Shown one piece after another: positions 41,738 to 46,012 of a stretch of DNA of 64,000 nt (its first letter is position 1; the number at the start of each line of letters is the position of its first letter). The notes under the pieces were generated by a model that was given only the letters and a program-made list of their open reading frames with translations, was not told where the DNA came from and ran no database searches. This DNA is from Rapana venosa (Eukaryota > Mollusca > Gastropoda > Neogastropoda > Muricidae). The stretch covers positions 5,524,891-5,588,890 of the forward strand of contig CM054135.1 in the NCBI GenBank assembly GCA_028751875.1, in the 5' to 3' direction. The translations under genes were made by a program, and so were the position numbers.

Positions 41738-43697
41738 AAGTGAGATTCTGAAAAGTCCTTAGATTTTCTTCCAGAATTTCTGTGTAAATGATGGTTGTTA
41801 AGTAAAAAAAATTTTCATCTAATGTACTAGACTTAAAGGATTATTGTTGTGTTTCTTTGAACATCATACTGGCCATACCAAATGAAATTTAGACGTATAA
41901 TTTTTATTATGAAGGTATCACAGTCTGATGGCAGATGTACAGTTGAGTGTTGTTAAGTTTTGCTGTGACCACTAAGTCATGGAAGGTCCACCTACAGGCA
42001 TGGCAGGCCTGGCTGATCTGTAAACTGACACTGCTGCTATCATGTCACGTGCTGCTGCAGTGCAATTGTTCCTTCTTTGTTGTTGTTGTTTTTTAGATAA
42101 CACATCTGTACTATATAATTATCAATTAAAAATTTTATTTTTATTTTTTTTAGCTAAATGACAGAATTTCAAGCTTTGAATAGAGACCCAAGATGAAGGG
42201 AAACATTTGACAAAATGACAAACTAATACAAATGTTTTCCATGCGATTTGCCACAAAGACGGATTGGAAAGAAGAAAATGTACTGACAATACTAAAAGCA
42301 TCAAATTTAATGCATGCTACCGTTTTCATGGAGGTTTTCTCAGTAAGGAAATACAGGGAGAGCAGTCTCACCACCATCTTGACCACTGATCTGAATCTAA
42401 GACCTTTACCACACACGTACACCCTGATTTCTCACTTTGAATCTGCAGTGCTTGAGTAGTTAAAGCGCTTCTTAGTGAACTATTAACTAACGACAACAGA
42501 GGTATTCTAGACTAACTGAGCTCTTAAGCTTTTCCCTACGGGTCATCTGCCATAGGGTAACCAACCATCTACTAACCCTTCCCTCTGTATTACCCATTAC
42601 TAGGTTTACGGTAGCATACAAATGTGCACATGTACTGGGAAGGACAGGTTCTCTCCCTTAATGTAGGGTTAGTGTTAAACTCTTGTCTTAGACACTTGCA
42701 CATGCACATAAACTGTCTCTCATACACAGCTGTTTAGTTTGTCATGTGTTTGCATCACAAAGTGGATGAAATTGAAAGAGACAAAACATCCCTTTTTCTT
42801 GAGAAATTGAAAATAGGAGACTTAAGTGTCAAAGTTATGGAAAAGTATGCTCATAATTTGATTAGAACCGTACAAATTAAGAGTGGACTCTTTCAGATTT
42901 TTTTTTTTTAACTAGAACAGTACATTGAGTTGATTCTTAGAATTAATCAAAACCATGTACAGTTAGGGTTGAATGAATCTAAGATTTTTTAGAGGACTTT
43001 AAACTGGTGTACATTGTGTAAGGAGCACACGTTACAGGGACGGTGAAATCAGCTGAACAGTAATGGTGTGTGTGTGTGTGCAGGAGAGGGAGAAAGCAAG
43101 CCCAAGAAGGCAAAAGGCAAGCAGGGCCACAGCAGTGATTCTGATGCTGCAGAGGAGTATGTCCCCAAGAAGAAAAGAGCCCCAGCAAAGGTAATACACT
43201 GACTTGGGTCATCTTTCTCCCTTGGAAGTCTTAGTCAGCTGTTTGCCATGGGGTTTTTTGGTATTTGGTGGGGGGGGTTATAGTAAAAGTAGTTATTGTC
43301 GATCGTTGTTTTATTAAACTATGGATTTACCAGGGCTTAACTTTGTGTTTTATAGAGATCTTTTGTACTTTTCAAAGAACCATGTTTTTAGTGAGAATTT
43401 GAAACATTTGATCATAATTTGTTTAAATTAAACATATAATGAAGAGACAGAATAAGGATCAGAGTAACCTGCTCTGAAACTGCCTTTACAACGACAGATG
43501 GAACCATAGTTCACATGTGAGGGTGTGTGTGTGTGTGTGTGCAGAAAAAGGCGGTGAGAAAGGACTCTGACGACAGTGATATGGACGACATCGAGTCTGC
43601 CCCTGCACCCCGTCGTGCCCCCACTGGACGCGCCAAGGCCCAGGTCAAGTACACATTCGATGATTCCATGGAGGACTTTGACGACGACGACTTCTAG
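5397..43697 (+). CDS. TOP2: DNA topoisomerase II, complete split gene
   Basis: The enzyme is an ATP-dependent type IIA topoisomerase. It passes one duplex through a transient double-strand break in another to untangle and condense chromosomes in the nucleus. Thirty-two coding exons join to about 1742 codons, against roughly 1530-1630 for human TOP2A/B; the excess is in the C-terminal tail. By codon number: N-box Glu 116 (FDEIIVNAADN), WNNGKGIPV and GRNGFGAKLCN in the ATPase domain, the QTK loop at 405-407, TOPRIM EGDS Glu 490 and DQDQD 570-574, and active-site Tyr 835 in SPRY. These sit 29-30 residues after their human TOP2A equivalents. Two single-G losses interrupt the model: the donor at 11426 and the exon 16 G run at 24319-24322. 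Everything else is intact, so a pseudogene is unlikely. The start at 5397 is an inference. Confidence 0.95.
6250..6372. repeat. Direct repeat, about 65 bp x2
   Basis: A unit containing GTAGCTTTGCTGCTTATAAA is repeated in tandem within intron 1 with small indels. Confidence 0.75.
6903..7115 (-). repeat. SINE family A, tail and core
   Basis: In minus orientation it shows the SINE A core (complement of ACACAATAGCCC and neighbours) and a tail carrying the GCACATGAG-type motif. It is diverged and lacks the tRNA-like head. Confidence 0.7.
7200..7258. repeat. (CA)n microsatellite
   Basis: An imperfect CA tract separates the two SINE A copies of intron 1. Confidence 0.85.
7259..7452 (+). repeat. 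SINE family A, core and tail
   Basis: The core has CGAGGCCCCGTGTGCG and GTAGGCCATTGTGTGCCAG, and is followed by ATGAGTGCTTATTCC and the ATATAAAAGAAT tail. The head is missing. Confidence 0.8.
7460..7570. repeat. (CA)n and (CACT)n microsatellite
   Basis: CA and CACT repeats lie just upstream of TOP2 exon 2 and replace any ordinary sequence between the SINE and the exon 2 acceptor region. Confidence 0.95.
7633..7872 (+). CDS. TOP2: TOP2 exon 2
   Basis: Codons 8-87: a poorly conserved N-terminal extension (rich in A, K and P) followed by the diagnostic RLSVERIYQKKSQLEHILL and RPDTYIGSVE, which begin the ATPase domain. The acceptor is CTGCAG at 7632 and the donor CAG/GTAATG. Intron 2 (7873-8406) shows nothing recognisable. 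Confidence 0.93.
8407..8500 (+). CDS. TOP2: TOP2 exon 3 (ATPase, N box)
   Basis: Codons 88-118 include FVPGLYKIFDEIIV. Glu 116 is the general base of the GHKL ATPase. It ends in phase 1 (G/GTAAGG), splitting the valine of EIIVNAADN. Intron 3 (8501-9207) holds a C run at about 8744-8772. Confidence 0.95.
8742..8772. repeat. C homopolymer
   Basis: A run of about 30 C in intron 3. The length is likely to be unreliable in any assembly. Confidence 0.9.
9208..9271 (+). CDS. TOP2: TOP2 exon 4 (ATPase)
   Basis: It supplies the NAADN nucleotide-contact residues and a linker ending IDIDP. The acceptor is TCCACAG and the donor CC/GTAAGT (phase 2). Intron 4 (9272-9866) is dominated by a CA microsatellite at 9577-9776. 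Confidence 0.93.
9577..9776. repeat. (CA)n microsatellite
   Basis: About 200 bp of imperfect CA repeats with A-run interruptions. It generates long spurious Thr/His and Cys/Val ORFs on the two strands. Confidence 0.97.
9867..10012 (+). CDS. TOP2: TOP2 exon 5 (ATPase, G1 box)
   Basis: It encodes IRIWNNGKGIPVVEHK and LLTSSNYDDSEKKVTG, which are core ATP-pocket motifs of type IIA enzymes. It starts in phase 2 and ends in phase 1 (G/GTCAGT). The short intron 5 (10013-10398) ends with a small tandem repeat rich in GTTTTGTTT. Confidence 0.95.
10399..10496 (+). CDS. TOP2: TOP2 exon 6 (ATPase, Walker A-like loop)
   Basis: GRNGFGAKLCNIFSTKF is the glycine-rich loop that closes over ATP. The acceptor is GTTTCAG and the donor CAG/GTATGA, phase 0. 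Intron 6 (10497-11213) has only a short TG tract. Confidence 0.95.
11214..11425 (+). CDS. TOP2: TOP2 exon 7 (ATPase; donor anomaly)
   Basis: Codons 222-292, from TWLDNMGK through SLDKDIVALFTRRAYD to FLNGRNYQ. The reading frame needs a final CAG joined to GTG of exon 8, but the window reads CAGTGAGT where CAGGTGAGT is expected. A GT donor at 11426 leaves the codon one base short and causes a frameshift. A missing G in the assembly is the simplest reading. Intron 7 (11426-12905) holds two SINE tail fragments. Confidence 0.9.
11690..11790 (+). repeat. SINE A 3' module (GGAGCTCTAGCTGAGG type)
   Basis: It carries a GTAGCTACCTTCATGGTGGG-type start and GGTGAACCTCGGGGCACTAG, matching fragments at about 12.2, 15.7 and 46.5 kb. 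In the 15.7-kb and 46.5-kb copies this module directly follows a SINE A core. Confidence 0.65.
12165..12262 (+). repeat. SINE A 3' module, second copy
   Basis: It is the same module as at 11690, with GTTGGAATGTGGCTGCC and CCTGGGAGCTCCAGCTGAGG. It is diverged by roughly a quarter of its bases. Confidence 0.65.
12906..13079 (+). CDS. TOP2: TOP2 exon 8 (transducer start)
   Basis: Codons 293-350, VKNFRDYMDLYLKDK to FVNSIATTK. It begins the transducer that couples ATP binding to strand passage. The acceptor is GGTTGCAG and the donor AAG/GTCAGA. Intron 8 (13080-13338) is short and featureless. Confidence 0.95.
13339..13440 (+). CDS. TOP2: TOP2 exon 9 (transducer)
   Basis: GGRHVDYVADQCITKLIE followed by the basic KKKNKDG stretch. 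The acceptor is TGTTACAG and the donor CAA/GTAAGT, phase 0. Intron 9 (13441-15905) contains an L2/CR1-like LINE in the same orientation. Confidence 0.95.
13500..14798 (+). mobile_element. L2/CR1-like LINE, 5'-truncated, RT ORF open
   Basis: A single open frame (13530-14615, 361 codons) encodes the second half of a LINE reverse transcriptase. It has GVPQGSVLGPVLFTLYT (palm and fingers motif), the catalytic YADD in FYADDTQL, and the thumb/C-terminal ITPLLRSLHWLPV and APSYLCNCLHLYTP. The endonuclease and first RT motifs are missing through 5' truncation. The 3' UTR ends in GCGCTATATAAATTCC and an ATT microsatellite. The intact frame suggests a young copy. A diverged relative lies on the minus strand at about 58.3-58.8 kb. 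Clade assignment is from memory of family motifs. Confidence 0.9.
14810..14885 (+). repeat. Possible tRNA-like SINE head
   Basis: GGATAGCTTAGTGGTGAGA resembles an A-box region, but no complete cloverleaf or B box follows. It is either a SINE fragment or chance. Confidence 0.35.
15598..15792 (+). repeat. SINE A core end plus 3' module
   Basis: A core remnant (GTGTGCCGGTAAGAACGGAT) is followed by the module with GAAGTCGGAGTACAGCTACC and GGAGCTCTAGCAGAGGAAC. It shows that this module is a SINE A tail and not an independent repeat. Confidence 0.65.
15906..16043 (+). CDS. TOP2: TOP2 exon 10 (transducer, QTK loop)
   Basis: Codons 385-430. LVENPTFDSQTKENMT contains the QTK loop whose lysine senses the ATP gamma-phosphate. 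The acceptor is TTTACAG and the donor CAG/GTAAGT, phase 0. Confidence 0.95.
16320..16560 (-). repeat. SINE family B, core and tail
   Basis: It is the minus-strand counterpart of the SINE at 28.2-28.6 kb. It shows the complement of GGGAGAGCAGC, of the GGCAAAATTCT motif and of TTTCGGATGAGAC. Confidence 0.75.
16630..18259. mobile_element. hAT-like non-autonomous DNA transposon
   Basis: The ends are inverted: CAGGGTTCGTACAAATCTT at 16630 and CAGGGTTCATACAGATTTC read inward from 18259. Just inside both ends lie clustered copies of GGCCCCTAAAAAGCCCTAAA, a subterminal-repeat arrangement. CAGGGTTC-type termini are common in hAT elements. No transposase is recognisable in the 1.6-kb interior. Flanking octamers (ACTGATCA and GATCAGTA) do not give a clean 8-bp duplication. 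The right end lies 28 bp upstream of TOP2 exon 11. Confidence 0.7.
18288..18584 (+). CDS. TOP2: TOP2 exon 11 (TOPRIM start)
   Basis: Codons 431-529. CGIVESVLSWMKFKAQ leads to KLDDANDAGT, then LILTEGDSAKTLAV, where Glu 490 is the TOPRIM catalytic/metal residue, and PLRGKVLNVREATHKQ. The acceptor AATACGCTTGGGCAG has a very poor pyrimidine tract because the transposon end is so close. Donor CAG/GTGAGG. The exon is GC-rich compared with its introns. Intron 11 (18585-19906) holds CA and C tracts. Confidence 0.95.
19370..19611. repeat. (CA)n, (CACT)n and 37-base C run
   Basis: Mixed CA and CACT repeats are followed by an uninterrupted C run at 19554-19590 and more CA. This is low complexity only. 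Confidence 0.95.
19907..20143 (+). CDS. TOP2: TOP2 exon 12 (TOPRIM DxDxD)
   Basis: Codons 530-608. MIMTDQDQDGSHIKGLLINF carries the three acidic metal ligands at about 570, 572 and 574. IEEFITPIVK follows. The acceptor is TACGGCAG and the donor AAG/GTACTT, phase 0. Intron 12 (20144-20709) shows nothing notable. Confidence 0.96.
20710..20815 (+). CDS. TOP2: TOP2 exon 13
   Basis: It encodes FFSLPEFEEWKNNTDNWHTW and KIKYYKG, ending in phase 1 inside the glycine of YKGLGTS. The acceptor is GTGTACAG and the donor G/GTCCCT, which is weak at +4 and +5. Intron 13 (20816-21839) contains a G run at about 21550-21569. Confidence 0.94.
21548..21569. repeat. G homopolymer
   Basis: A G run of about 20 bases in intron 13. 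Confidence 0.9.
21840..22042 (+). CDS. TOP2: TOP2 exon 14
   Basis: LGTSTSKEAKEYFSDMPRHR, then the EDDASINLAFSKKKVEDRKE region and MEDRKRRTEMGLSE. This region joins the TOPRIM to the winged helix. Donor GAG/GTACCG, phase 0. Intron 14 (22043-23312) contains a full SINE A on the opposite strand and otherwise unique AT-rich DNA. Confidence 0.95.
22090..22449 (-). repeat. SINE family A, full length
   Basis: This is the most complete copy in the window. Read on the minus strand it has a tRNA-like head (complement of GGGAATCGAACCCAGAACC, the B box), the CCGAGGCCCCGTGT core, GTAGGCCATTGTGTGCCGG, and the tail with AAAAGCACATGAGTGCTTAT and ATATAAAAGAATAAAT. The length is about 360 bp. Confidence 0.88.
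23313..23552 (+). CDS. TOP2: TOP2 exon 15 (winged helix)
   Basis: Codons 712-791. SIPSLMDGLKPGQRKVLFTC and VAQLAGSVAEHSAYHHGE form the first part of the DNA-breaking WHD. The acceptor CTGCGGGGACAG is purine-rich at its end, but the length matches human TOP2A exactly across the junction. Donor GAG/GTAGGA. Intron 15 (23553-24216) carries a SINE A. Confidence 0.95.
23915..24118 (-). repeat. SINE family A, diverged
   Basis: The minus-strand core is recognisable by the complements of the ACCGGCATGAAATGGC and GGCCTTGGTTTATAGTCT motifs. The head is lost near 24118. Confidence 0.7.
24217..24364 (+). CDS. TOP2: TOP2 exon 16 (active-site tyrosine; one-base frameshift)
   Basis: GSLMSTIINLAQNFVGSNN and LLQPIGQFGTRLHG are followed, one frame over, by KDAASPRYIFTML. 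The catalytic tyrosine that attacks DNA is encoded at 24345-24347 (about residue 835). CATGGGGCAAGG has four G at 24319-24322 where the frame needs five. As written, the frame is lost 8 codons before the tyrosine. Both sides are highly conserved, so a homopolymer miscount is likely. Donor AG/GTCAGT, phase 2. Intron 16 (24365-25367) has no recognisable repeats. Confidence 0.92.
25368..25599 (+). CDS. TOP2: TOP2 exon 17 (tower start)
   Basis: PLARHVINAKDDALLRHLLD, then DNQRIEPEWYCPI, VLINGTDGIGTGWSTK and the LRRLLDGQDPLPM end. GIGTGWS is a hallmark of the family. The acceptor is GTTGCAG and the donor ATG/GTACAC, phase 0. Confidence 0.95.
25932..26131 (+). CDS. TOP2: TOP2 exon 18 (tower)
   Basis: VPAFKNFRGTVEELGENRF, then VEISELPVRTWTQTYKEEV and LEPLLQGTDKTPAMIT. 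The donor AC/GTTAGT is in phase 2. The last 37 bp and this donor are the founding unit of the minisatellite that follows. Confidence 0.95.
26095..26750 (+). repeat. Exon-derived minisatellite with repeated splice donors
   Basis: The last 37 bp of exon 18 plus about 42 bp of intron recur about eight times with periods of 78-86 bp. Units start near 26095, 26173, 26259, 26337, 26422, 26500, 26579 and 26665, and a partial ninth follows. Seven units keep the ATCACGTTAGTGG donor; the eighth has lost the GT. Within units the exon-like part stays very similar. Confidence 0.95.
26795..26925 (+). repeat. Family C repeat, 5' part
   Basis: GGGGGATGCCAGGGTCCTGT and CATCCCCACCTTCTGGAGA match the start of the 2385 copy. 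It stops near 26925. Confidence 0.7.
27107..27239 (+). CDS. TOP2: TOP2 exon 19
   Basis: DYKEYNTDTTVRFVVKMNPE and EQAGLHKVFKLQSNLSANM. The acceptor is GCTACAG and the donor ATG/GTCAGT, phase 0. Intron 19 (27240-28872) carries a family C copy and a full SINE B. Confidence 0.95.
27343..27665 (+). repeat. Family C repeat, full length
   Basis: It has GTAGGGATGTCGGGGGCCTG at its start, then CTTCTAGAAATTCTGTGCTA, the CCTGACTTGTCAGG hairpin at about 27572 and GACAGCAATACTTGCTGTC, and ends in a GAAGAAGAAG tail. Confidence 0.8.
27666..27810. repeat. Short direct repeat and G run
   Basis: TTGCATTGCTGACCAAACAT occurs twice in tandem (about 27677 and 27716), followed by a G-rich run near 27782. Confidence 0.7.
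28185..28590 (+). repeat. SINE family B, full length
   Basis: A tRNA-like head (GGTCTAGAGGTAACGCG A box, GGTTCGTATCCC B box) is followed by a conserved central domain (TTTCGGATGAGACGATAAAC, AGCGCACGTAAAAGAACCC, GGCAAAATTC) and a tail with GGGAGAGCAGCCCGAATTTC and CAGAGAAATCTCGTGAC, ending in an AAATAAAAT tail. The central domain resembles the Nin-DC-type domain reported in animal SINEs, from memory. Confidence 0.85.
28873..29068 (+). CDS. TOP2: TOP2 exon 20 (coiled coil/C-gate)
   Basis: Codons 1030-1094. VLFDHNGCIKRYSHVEEIL, REFYEVRLDFYQRRKVYLEG and ARFILEKIEGTIVI. It forms the long helices leading to the C-gate. Acceptor TTTTACAG, donor G/GTGAGT. Intron 20 (29069-29763) holds an irregular tract of AATGCAATAC-like units at about 29560-29700. 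Confidence 0.95.
29560..29700. repeat. Degenerate AATGCAATAC minisatellite
   Basis: Short units such as AATACAATGC and CAATACACT recur irregularly over about 140 bp in intron 20. Confidence 0.7.
29764..29861 (+). CDS. TOP2: TOP2 exon 21 (C-gate)
   Basis: ENKPKREIIQTLVRRGYDSD and PVKAWKEAQKK. GYDSDPVKAW is strongly conserved in animal TOP2. The acceptor is GTGCAG and the donor AAG/GTACAG, phase 0. The frame stays open into the intron, so intron retention would add residues. Confidence 0.95.
30131..30563 (-). mobile_element. RTE-like LINE 3' end, 5'-truncated
   Basis: An open minus-strand frame (30533-30147) encodes the post-RT C-terminus: LKSCENRMLRYMTKIKWEDR, NRLRWFGHIQRKADHHI and GKRPKGRPSKT. 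The tail is GGAAGAAGA. Near-perfect 15-bp flanks CTAATTCTGCAGTAT (30116-30130) and CTAATTCTACAGTAT (30564-30578) are target-site duplications with one mismatch. Clade assignment is from memory. A relative lies at 48.6-49.0 kb. Confidence 0.85.
31144..31308 (+). CDS. TOP2: TOP2 exon 22
   Basis: Codons 1128-1182. An acidic stretch EEYLEEEEQN and a run of six alanines (GCT repeat at about 31188-31205) precede PDFNYILNLPLWSLTKERKD, the end of the catalytic core. The acceptor is TTGTACAG and the donor AAG/GTCAGT. The alanine run could vary in length between individuals. Intron 22 (31309-31861) ends in a TG repeat. Confidence 0.94.
31862..31945 (+). CDS. TOP2: TOP2 exon 23
   Basis: REELLELRKKSPSDLWVDDL. 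KSPSDLW marks the end of the conserved core. The acceptor TGTGTGTGTGTAACAG uses a TG microsatellite as its pyrimidine-poor tract. Donor GAT/GTAAGT. Intron 23 (31946-32763) shows no recognisable elements. Confidence 0.93.
32764..32964 (+). CDS. TOP2: TOP2 exon 24 (C-terminal tail starts)
   Basis: EVEQQEREDMKVDVKPGKQG and a basic LKSKKAIQQTLPSPVGRRI segment. VLPSP-like and RI motifs occur at the same place in human TOP2. It is charged and probably disordered, with likely nuclear-localisation clusters such as KADAKKSKGPK. The acceptor is CAAACAG and the donor AAG/GTTGAT. Intron 24 (32965-33441) shows nothing recognisable. Confidence 0.92.
33442..33733 (+). CDS. TOP2: TOP2 exon 25 (C-terminal tail)
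   Basis: Acidic, then a Ser/Thr-rich linker (KPTTSSSSLAKPTTTNS) and KKPRKPAGTGRGRPKG, an AT-hook-like GRGRPKG. It ends in phase 1 (G/GTGGGC). The region is disordered and poorly conserved, so only composition supports its role. Intron 25 (33734-34169) shows nothing recognisable. Confidence 0.9.
34170..34325 (+). CDS. TOP2: TOP2 exon 26 (C-terminal tail)
   Basis: GKKGKKRSAWSDSEDDMDVS corresponds to the KKRNPWSDSES motif of human TOP2A, and RGPRRAA precedes the junction, as human RRAATKTKF does. The serines in acidic context are likely CK2 sites. Donor G/GTGAGT, phase 1. Intron 26 holds a piggyBac relic. Confidence 0.93.
35215..36317 (-). mobile_element. piggyBac-type relic with TTAA target duplication
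   Basis: TTAA occurs at 35211-35214 and 36318-36321, immediately outside inverted ends CCCTAGTAGCGC and CCCTAGTGGCGC (11 of 12 bases). A palindromic GGAATATTCCGGGA motif is repeated inside the right end. Minus-strand fragments resemble a piggyBac transposase N-terminal part: IVETNRYA-like ITVVESNRYAAEYF (35849-35604 frame), then, after a frameshift, KLMSRNSVYLIMTFMHR. The catalytic DDD region is not seen, so it is a degenerate or deleted copy of 1.1 kb. Confidence 0.85.
36444..36792 (+). CDS. TOP2: TOP2 exon 27 (C-terminal tail)
   Basis: Codons 1427-1542. KAKFTFDDSDDDFIEDDSDG and repeated (S/H)DSDSED and FSDSDDSFTFG acidic serine blocks alternate with KPAPAKPKAKPAAKK. The acceptor is TGTTGCAG. 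The donor AA/GTGAGC is phase 2, so the AAGTGA stop seen in the unspliced frame is intronic. Intron 27 (36793-37543) has a short TG tract only. Confidence 0.93.
37544..37629 (+). CDS. TOP2: TOP2 exon 28 (C-terminal tail)
   Basis: A low-complexity TTAKASAKPAAALDPTGDN segment. The acceptor is TGTTTCAG and the donor G/GTGAGC, and the phases match both neighbours. Intron 28 (37630-38235) holds a G run (37878-37893) and a SINE A tail. Confidence 0.88.
37878..37894. repeat. G homopolymer
   Basis: A run of about 16 G in intron 28, with a shorter G-rich stretch near 37815. Confidence 0.85.
38055..38140 (+). repeat. SINE family A tail fragment
   Basis: GGGACTGGATGTAAAAAAGC, ACATGAGTGCTTATTCC and ATATAAAAGAATAAATAAAT match the 3' end of the full copy at 22.1-22.4 kb. 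Confidence 0.85.
38236..38331 (+). CDS. TOP2: TOP2 exon 29 (C-terminal tail)
   Basis: ETGGCSDVPAQVSKPAAKK and KPPAAKKAKK. I chose the acceptor ACTGTTTCAG at 38235. An in-frame alternative at 38217 (TGGAAG/GT) would add six codons. The donor is G/GTAAAT. The basic AAKKAKK run could act in nuclear import or DNA binding. Confidence 0.82.
38807..38965 (+). CDS. TOP2: TOP2 exon 30 (C-terminal tail)
   Basis: DPKQPSIAEAFEVKAPAAPK and IKPTLFNWTDDSDLEIQE. Both ends are phase 1. The acceptor GCTGCTAG uses TAG and the donor is G/GTTGGA. Retention of the intron would end the protein about 7 codons later, at GWNFLG-stop. It is followed by the longest intron of the gene, 38966-43083. Confidence 0.85.
40535..40555. 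repeat. (AT)n at left edge of Tigger relic
   Basis: An AT microsatellite abuts the left end of the pogo/Tigger element. Its right-hand continuation starts at 41673, so the transposon split one AT tract. Confidence 0.9.
40741..40783. repeat. (TG)n microsatellite
   Basis: An interrupted TG tract inside the Tigger relic. Confidence 0.95.
40958..41018. repeat. (AG)n flanking a 37-base G run
   Basis: An uninterrupted G run at 40966-41002 sits between AG repeats within the Tigger relic. It could form a quadruplex. Its exact length is unreliable. Confidence 0.95.
41673..41738. repeat. (AT)n microsatellite
   Basis: It is the continuation of the AT tract interrupted by the Tigger relic. Confidence 0.95.
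42668..42925 (+). repeat. Inverted repeat, left arm
   Basis: 258 bp that match the reverse complement of 47373-47631 almost base for base. It includes AAGTATGCTCATAATT and CAGCTGTTTAGTTTGTCATG. It lies in intron 30 of TOP2, upstream of the last two exons. No transposon ends are visible at its edges. Confidence 0.92.
43084..43190 (+). CDS. TOP2: TOP2 exon 31 (C-terminal tail)
   Basis: GESKPKKAKGKQGHSSDSDA and EEYVPKKKRAPAK. PKKKRA is a classical nuclear localisation signal pattern. The acceptor TGTGTGTGTGTGCAG uses a TG microsatellite as its tract. Donor AAG/GTAATA, phase 0. Confidence 0.92.
43545..43697 (+). CDS. TOP2: TOP2 exon 32 (terminal exon)
   Basis: KKAVRKDSDDSDMDDIESAP, then RRAPTGRAKAQVKYTFDDS and the acidic end MEDFDDDDF followed by TAG at 43695-43697. 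Human TOP2A also ends with a basic segment and an acidic EDDLF, so the gene's true end is captured. The acceptor again follows a TG repeat. Confidence 0.95.
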   Translation, partial: KKAVRKDSDDSDMDDIESAPAPRRAPTGRAKAQVKYTFDDSMEDFDDDDF

Positions 43698-46012
43698 AGC
43701 AGAGTCGACCCCTCAGTCATCATCATCAAATAATTTACAGAGACAACTGACACAGGCATATACAGTAAACAGTTACCATCTCCGGATGGCCTATGTTGGC
43801 ACCACCTGCTTACTGTTAGCTTCAGGGTGGTTCAACACCTGTACCTTGTGACGATTCGTTGGCAAGTTTATGTGTCACGTTGCTGATTATGTTGGGAAGA
43901 CTATAACTTTGTACCAGGTCAGATGCTTCCCCACCCCTCTTGTTCCCCCCTCCCCTCATCCCCCTTTCTGTCCCTCCACAGCTTTCCCCACCATTTGGAC
44001 ACTGATGTTGAGGTGGAAGACAGCACTGACGTGACCAGGGGTGATCTGCTTCTCAGTGGATTGCTGCTGTTAAAATGTTTGTGGGGGTGGGGTGTTTTTG
44101 TTTCTGTTGGGATTTTTTGGTTGGAGGTTGTTTTTTTTAAAAAAAAAATTGAACTCCAAACAGTATTTTTATTCTAGAAATGTCATCAAAAAACATGACT
44201 TTTACATTTTAGAAGTTCAACCAACCTGATTTTATCTGTTCAGATGAATGTGCTATAGTGTCAGTCTGTTTACATTGAAAATTGTTCAGCAGATCTGAAT
44301 CATGATTGGTCATGGTTTCTGCATTATTCTAAAGTAGAGGCAATATATGTTTTTTCTAAGTACCCCAAGCAGTTTAGATTTAATCATATTTTGTATGATA
44401 CTCTGACAGAGCTGCCAACCATTCCTTTTTCCCCCCACAATGTTTCCAGTTTTTACCCACGATTCTGGTTTTTAAGAAAAATTTCCAGTTTCCAAAATTA
44501 CAACAGACAAAATATTTAAAGATCCATGTTAGTCAAGTAGGGCAACAATGTGTGTGTTGTTATTGGATTCTGAAATGTGGGCAGGTGTCCTCTGAACTGA
44601 ACTGAACATCAGAAGCTCGACTATGGCAGCAGACACTCCTCACAGAGACATGCTATTTCTGTCTTTCCCTCTGTGTGTTGGGTCACTACATACCGATTTT
44701 TTTCTATAATTATAGAGCTCACACAGTGCTTTGTGTGTACATATGTATATACATCATTGTCAGATCATCCTTCAGAACCAGGACGTTTGTCAGCAAGCTA
44801 CACAATTCTTTTTTTGTGTGTGGATGGATCATGCAGTCTATCAAAGGCATAGTTCACTGTTCTGGATAGTTAGGAAGTTTTTACAAAACTGGATCTTGTG
44901 TGCAGATGACATACTGAATGACTAAAATGGGCAGTGAACAAAACAACAGTTAAACTGGTTGTCAAACAAGGTATTTGGTTAGGAAGTCCAATGACGAAAT
45001 ACCTGTAGATATTGGATGGTTGCTTGTCGACAGTGTGTATATTTATTGTCAGTAGTCACCATTCGCTGTTTGACAAAGTATTTTATTTTTACAGTATTGT
45101 TGAATGTCCAGTTTGTTGTTGTTTTTTAACTGAATCTCCCATCCCTGTCCTGATTTCTTTTAGATGCAGATTTATGTCTTCAGACTCCTTGTCTCTGCTT
45201 TGTTTTGTACCTCATTTCCTCAGTCATTTGTGTGTGTGGACTGTTTTGTACATATGGTTACCTCGTGTGAGTTTGGAGTAGGACTCCATGTCTGCTACTA
45301 TCTCTGTGTTGTACTGATTTCTGCCTGTCTGTCACTGAGAGTGTTTTTGTTGACGGTTTTCACATTTTCAGTATTGCTTCATATTTTCGTGTTGTGTTGT
45401 TTCACCTCTCTGTCTATCCAAGTTTGTAGTTTTATCTCTTTGTCGAGTTTGAACTTATGGTTTCTGCACTTATCTATGTCTTTCTTTCTCAGCCCTACCA
45501 TTTTCCCCCTTTTCTCAGTTATGTTCAGGTTTTATTTATTCAAGGAATTTTTGTTTGCTCATTTGAGTTCAGTTGTTACATCACCTGTTTCAAACATGAT
45601 TAATTTGCAAGTCAGATTTCTTGGGGTTTTTTCTTTTCATTTTGATGCCAGGCAGGTATTTCCTGTAAGTTTTGACTGAACATGACTGTCCTGTTGCTGA
45701 TTGAAAATTTCATCCCTTGTACACTTGTTAGTAGTGCTGTACCTTTACCAGTAAAACACTTTTAGATTATTTGTGTTTAATGTGGTGATTTGACATGGAT
45801 GAAGTGGCAGTGTGCATAGATAATTATTTATAGAAAGTTTTTAGAAAAACATTTTTATCCAGAATTTTTATGGTAACAAAAGCATTATGCTAAGATCACA
45901 ATTACACAGTAATAAACAATAGATGAAGGAAAGAGATGGTGTGGAGGATGGGGAAAGGGGGTGGATGGACTAAGGAAATCAACAAACACTTAAAAAAACA
46001 TTATCAAATAAA
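43698..46012 (+). other. Proposed TOP2 3' UTR
   Basis: This is AT/T-rich, mostly unique DNA with no other gene. The end is not determined. AATAAA occurs at 45911-45916 and 46007-46012. Earlier weak signals are possible. I see no GU-rich element strong enough to choose between them. Confidence 0.4.
45911..45916 (+). promoter_or_regulatory. Candidate poly(A) signal
   Basis: The canonical AATAAA hexamer lies 2.2 kb after the TOP2 stop codon. A second one is at 46007-46012 in an AATAAATAAATAAG run. Confidence 0.35.

Noticed and set aside
5397..43697. TOP2 as a pseudogene because of two frameshifts
   Set aside because: All other exons keep frame and conserved motifs, introns have canonical sites, and both lesions are single missing G. 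Consensus error is more likely.
44675..45679. ORFs in the TOP2 3' UTR (up to 171 codons)
   Set aside because: T-rich sequence encodes hydrophobic runs, without splice context or homology. A 3' UTR fits better.
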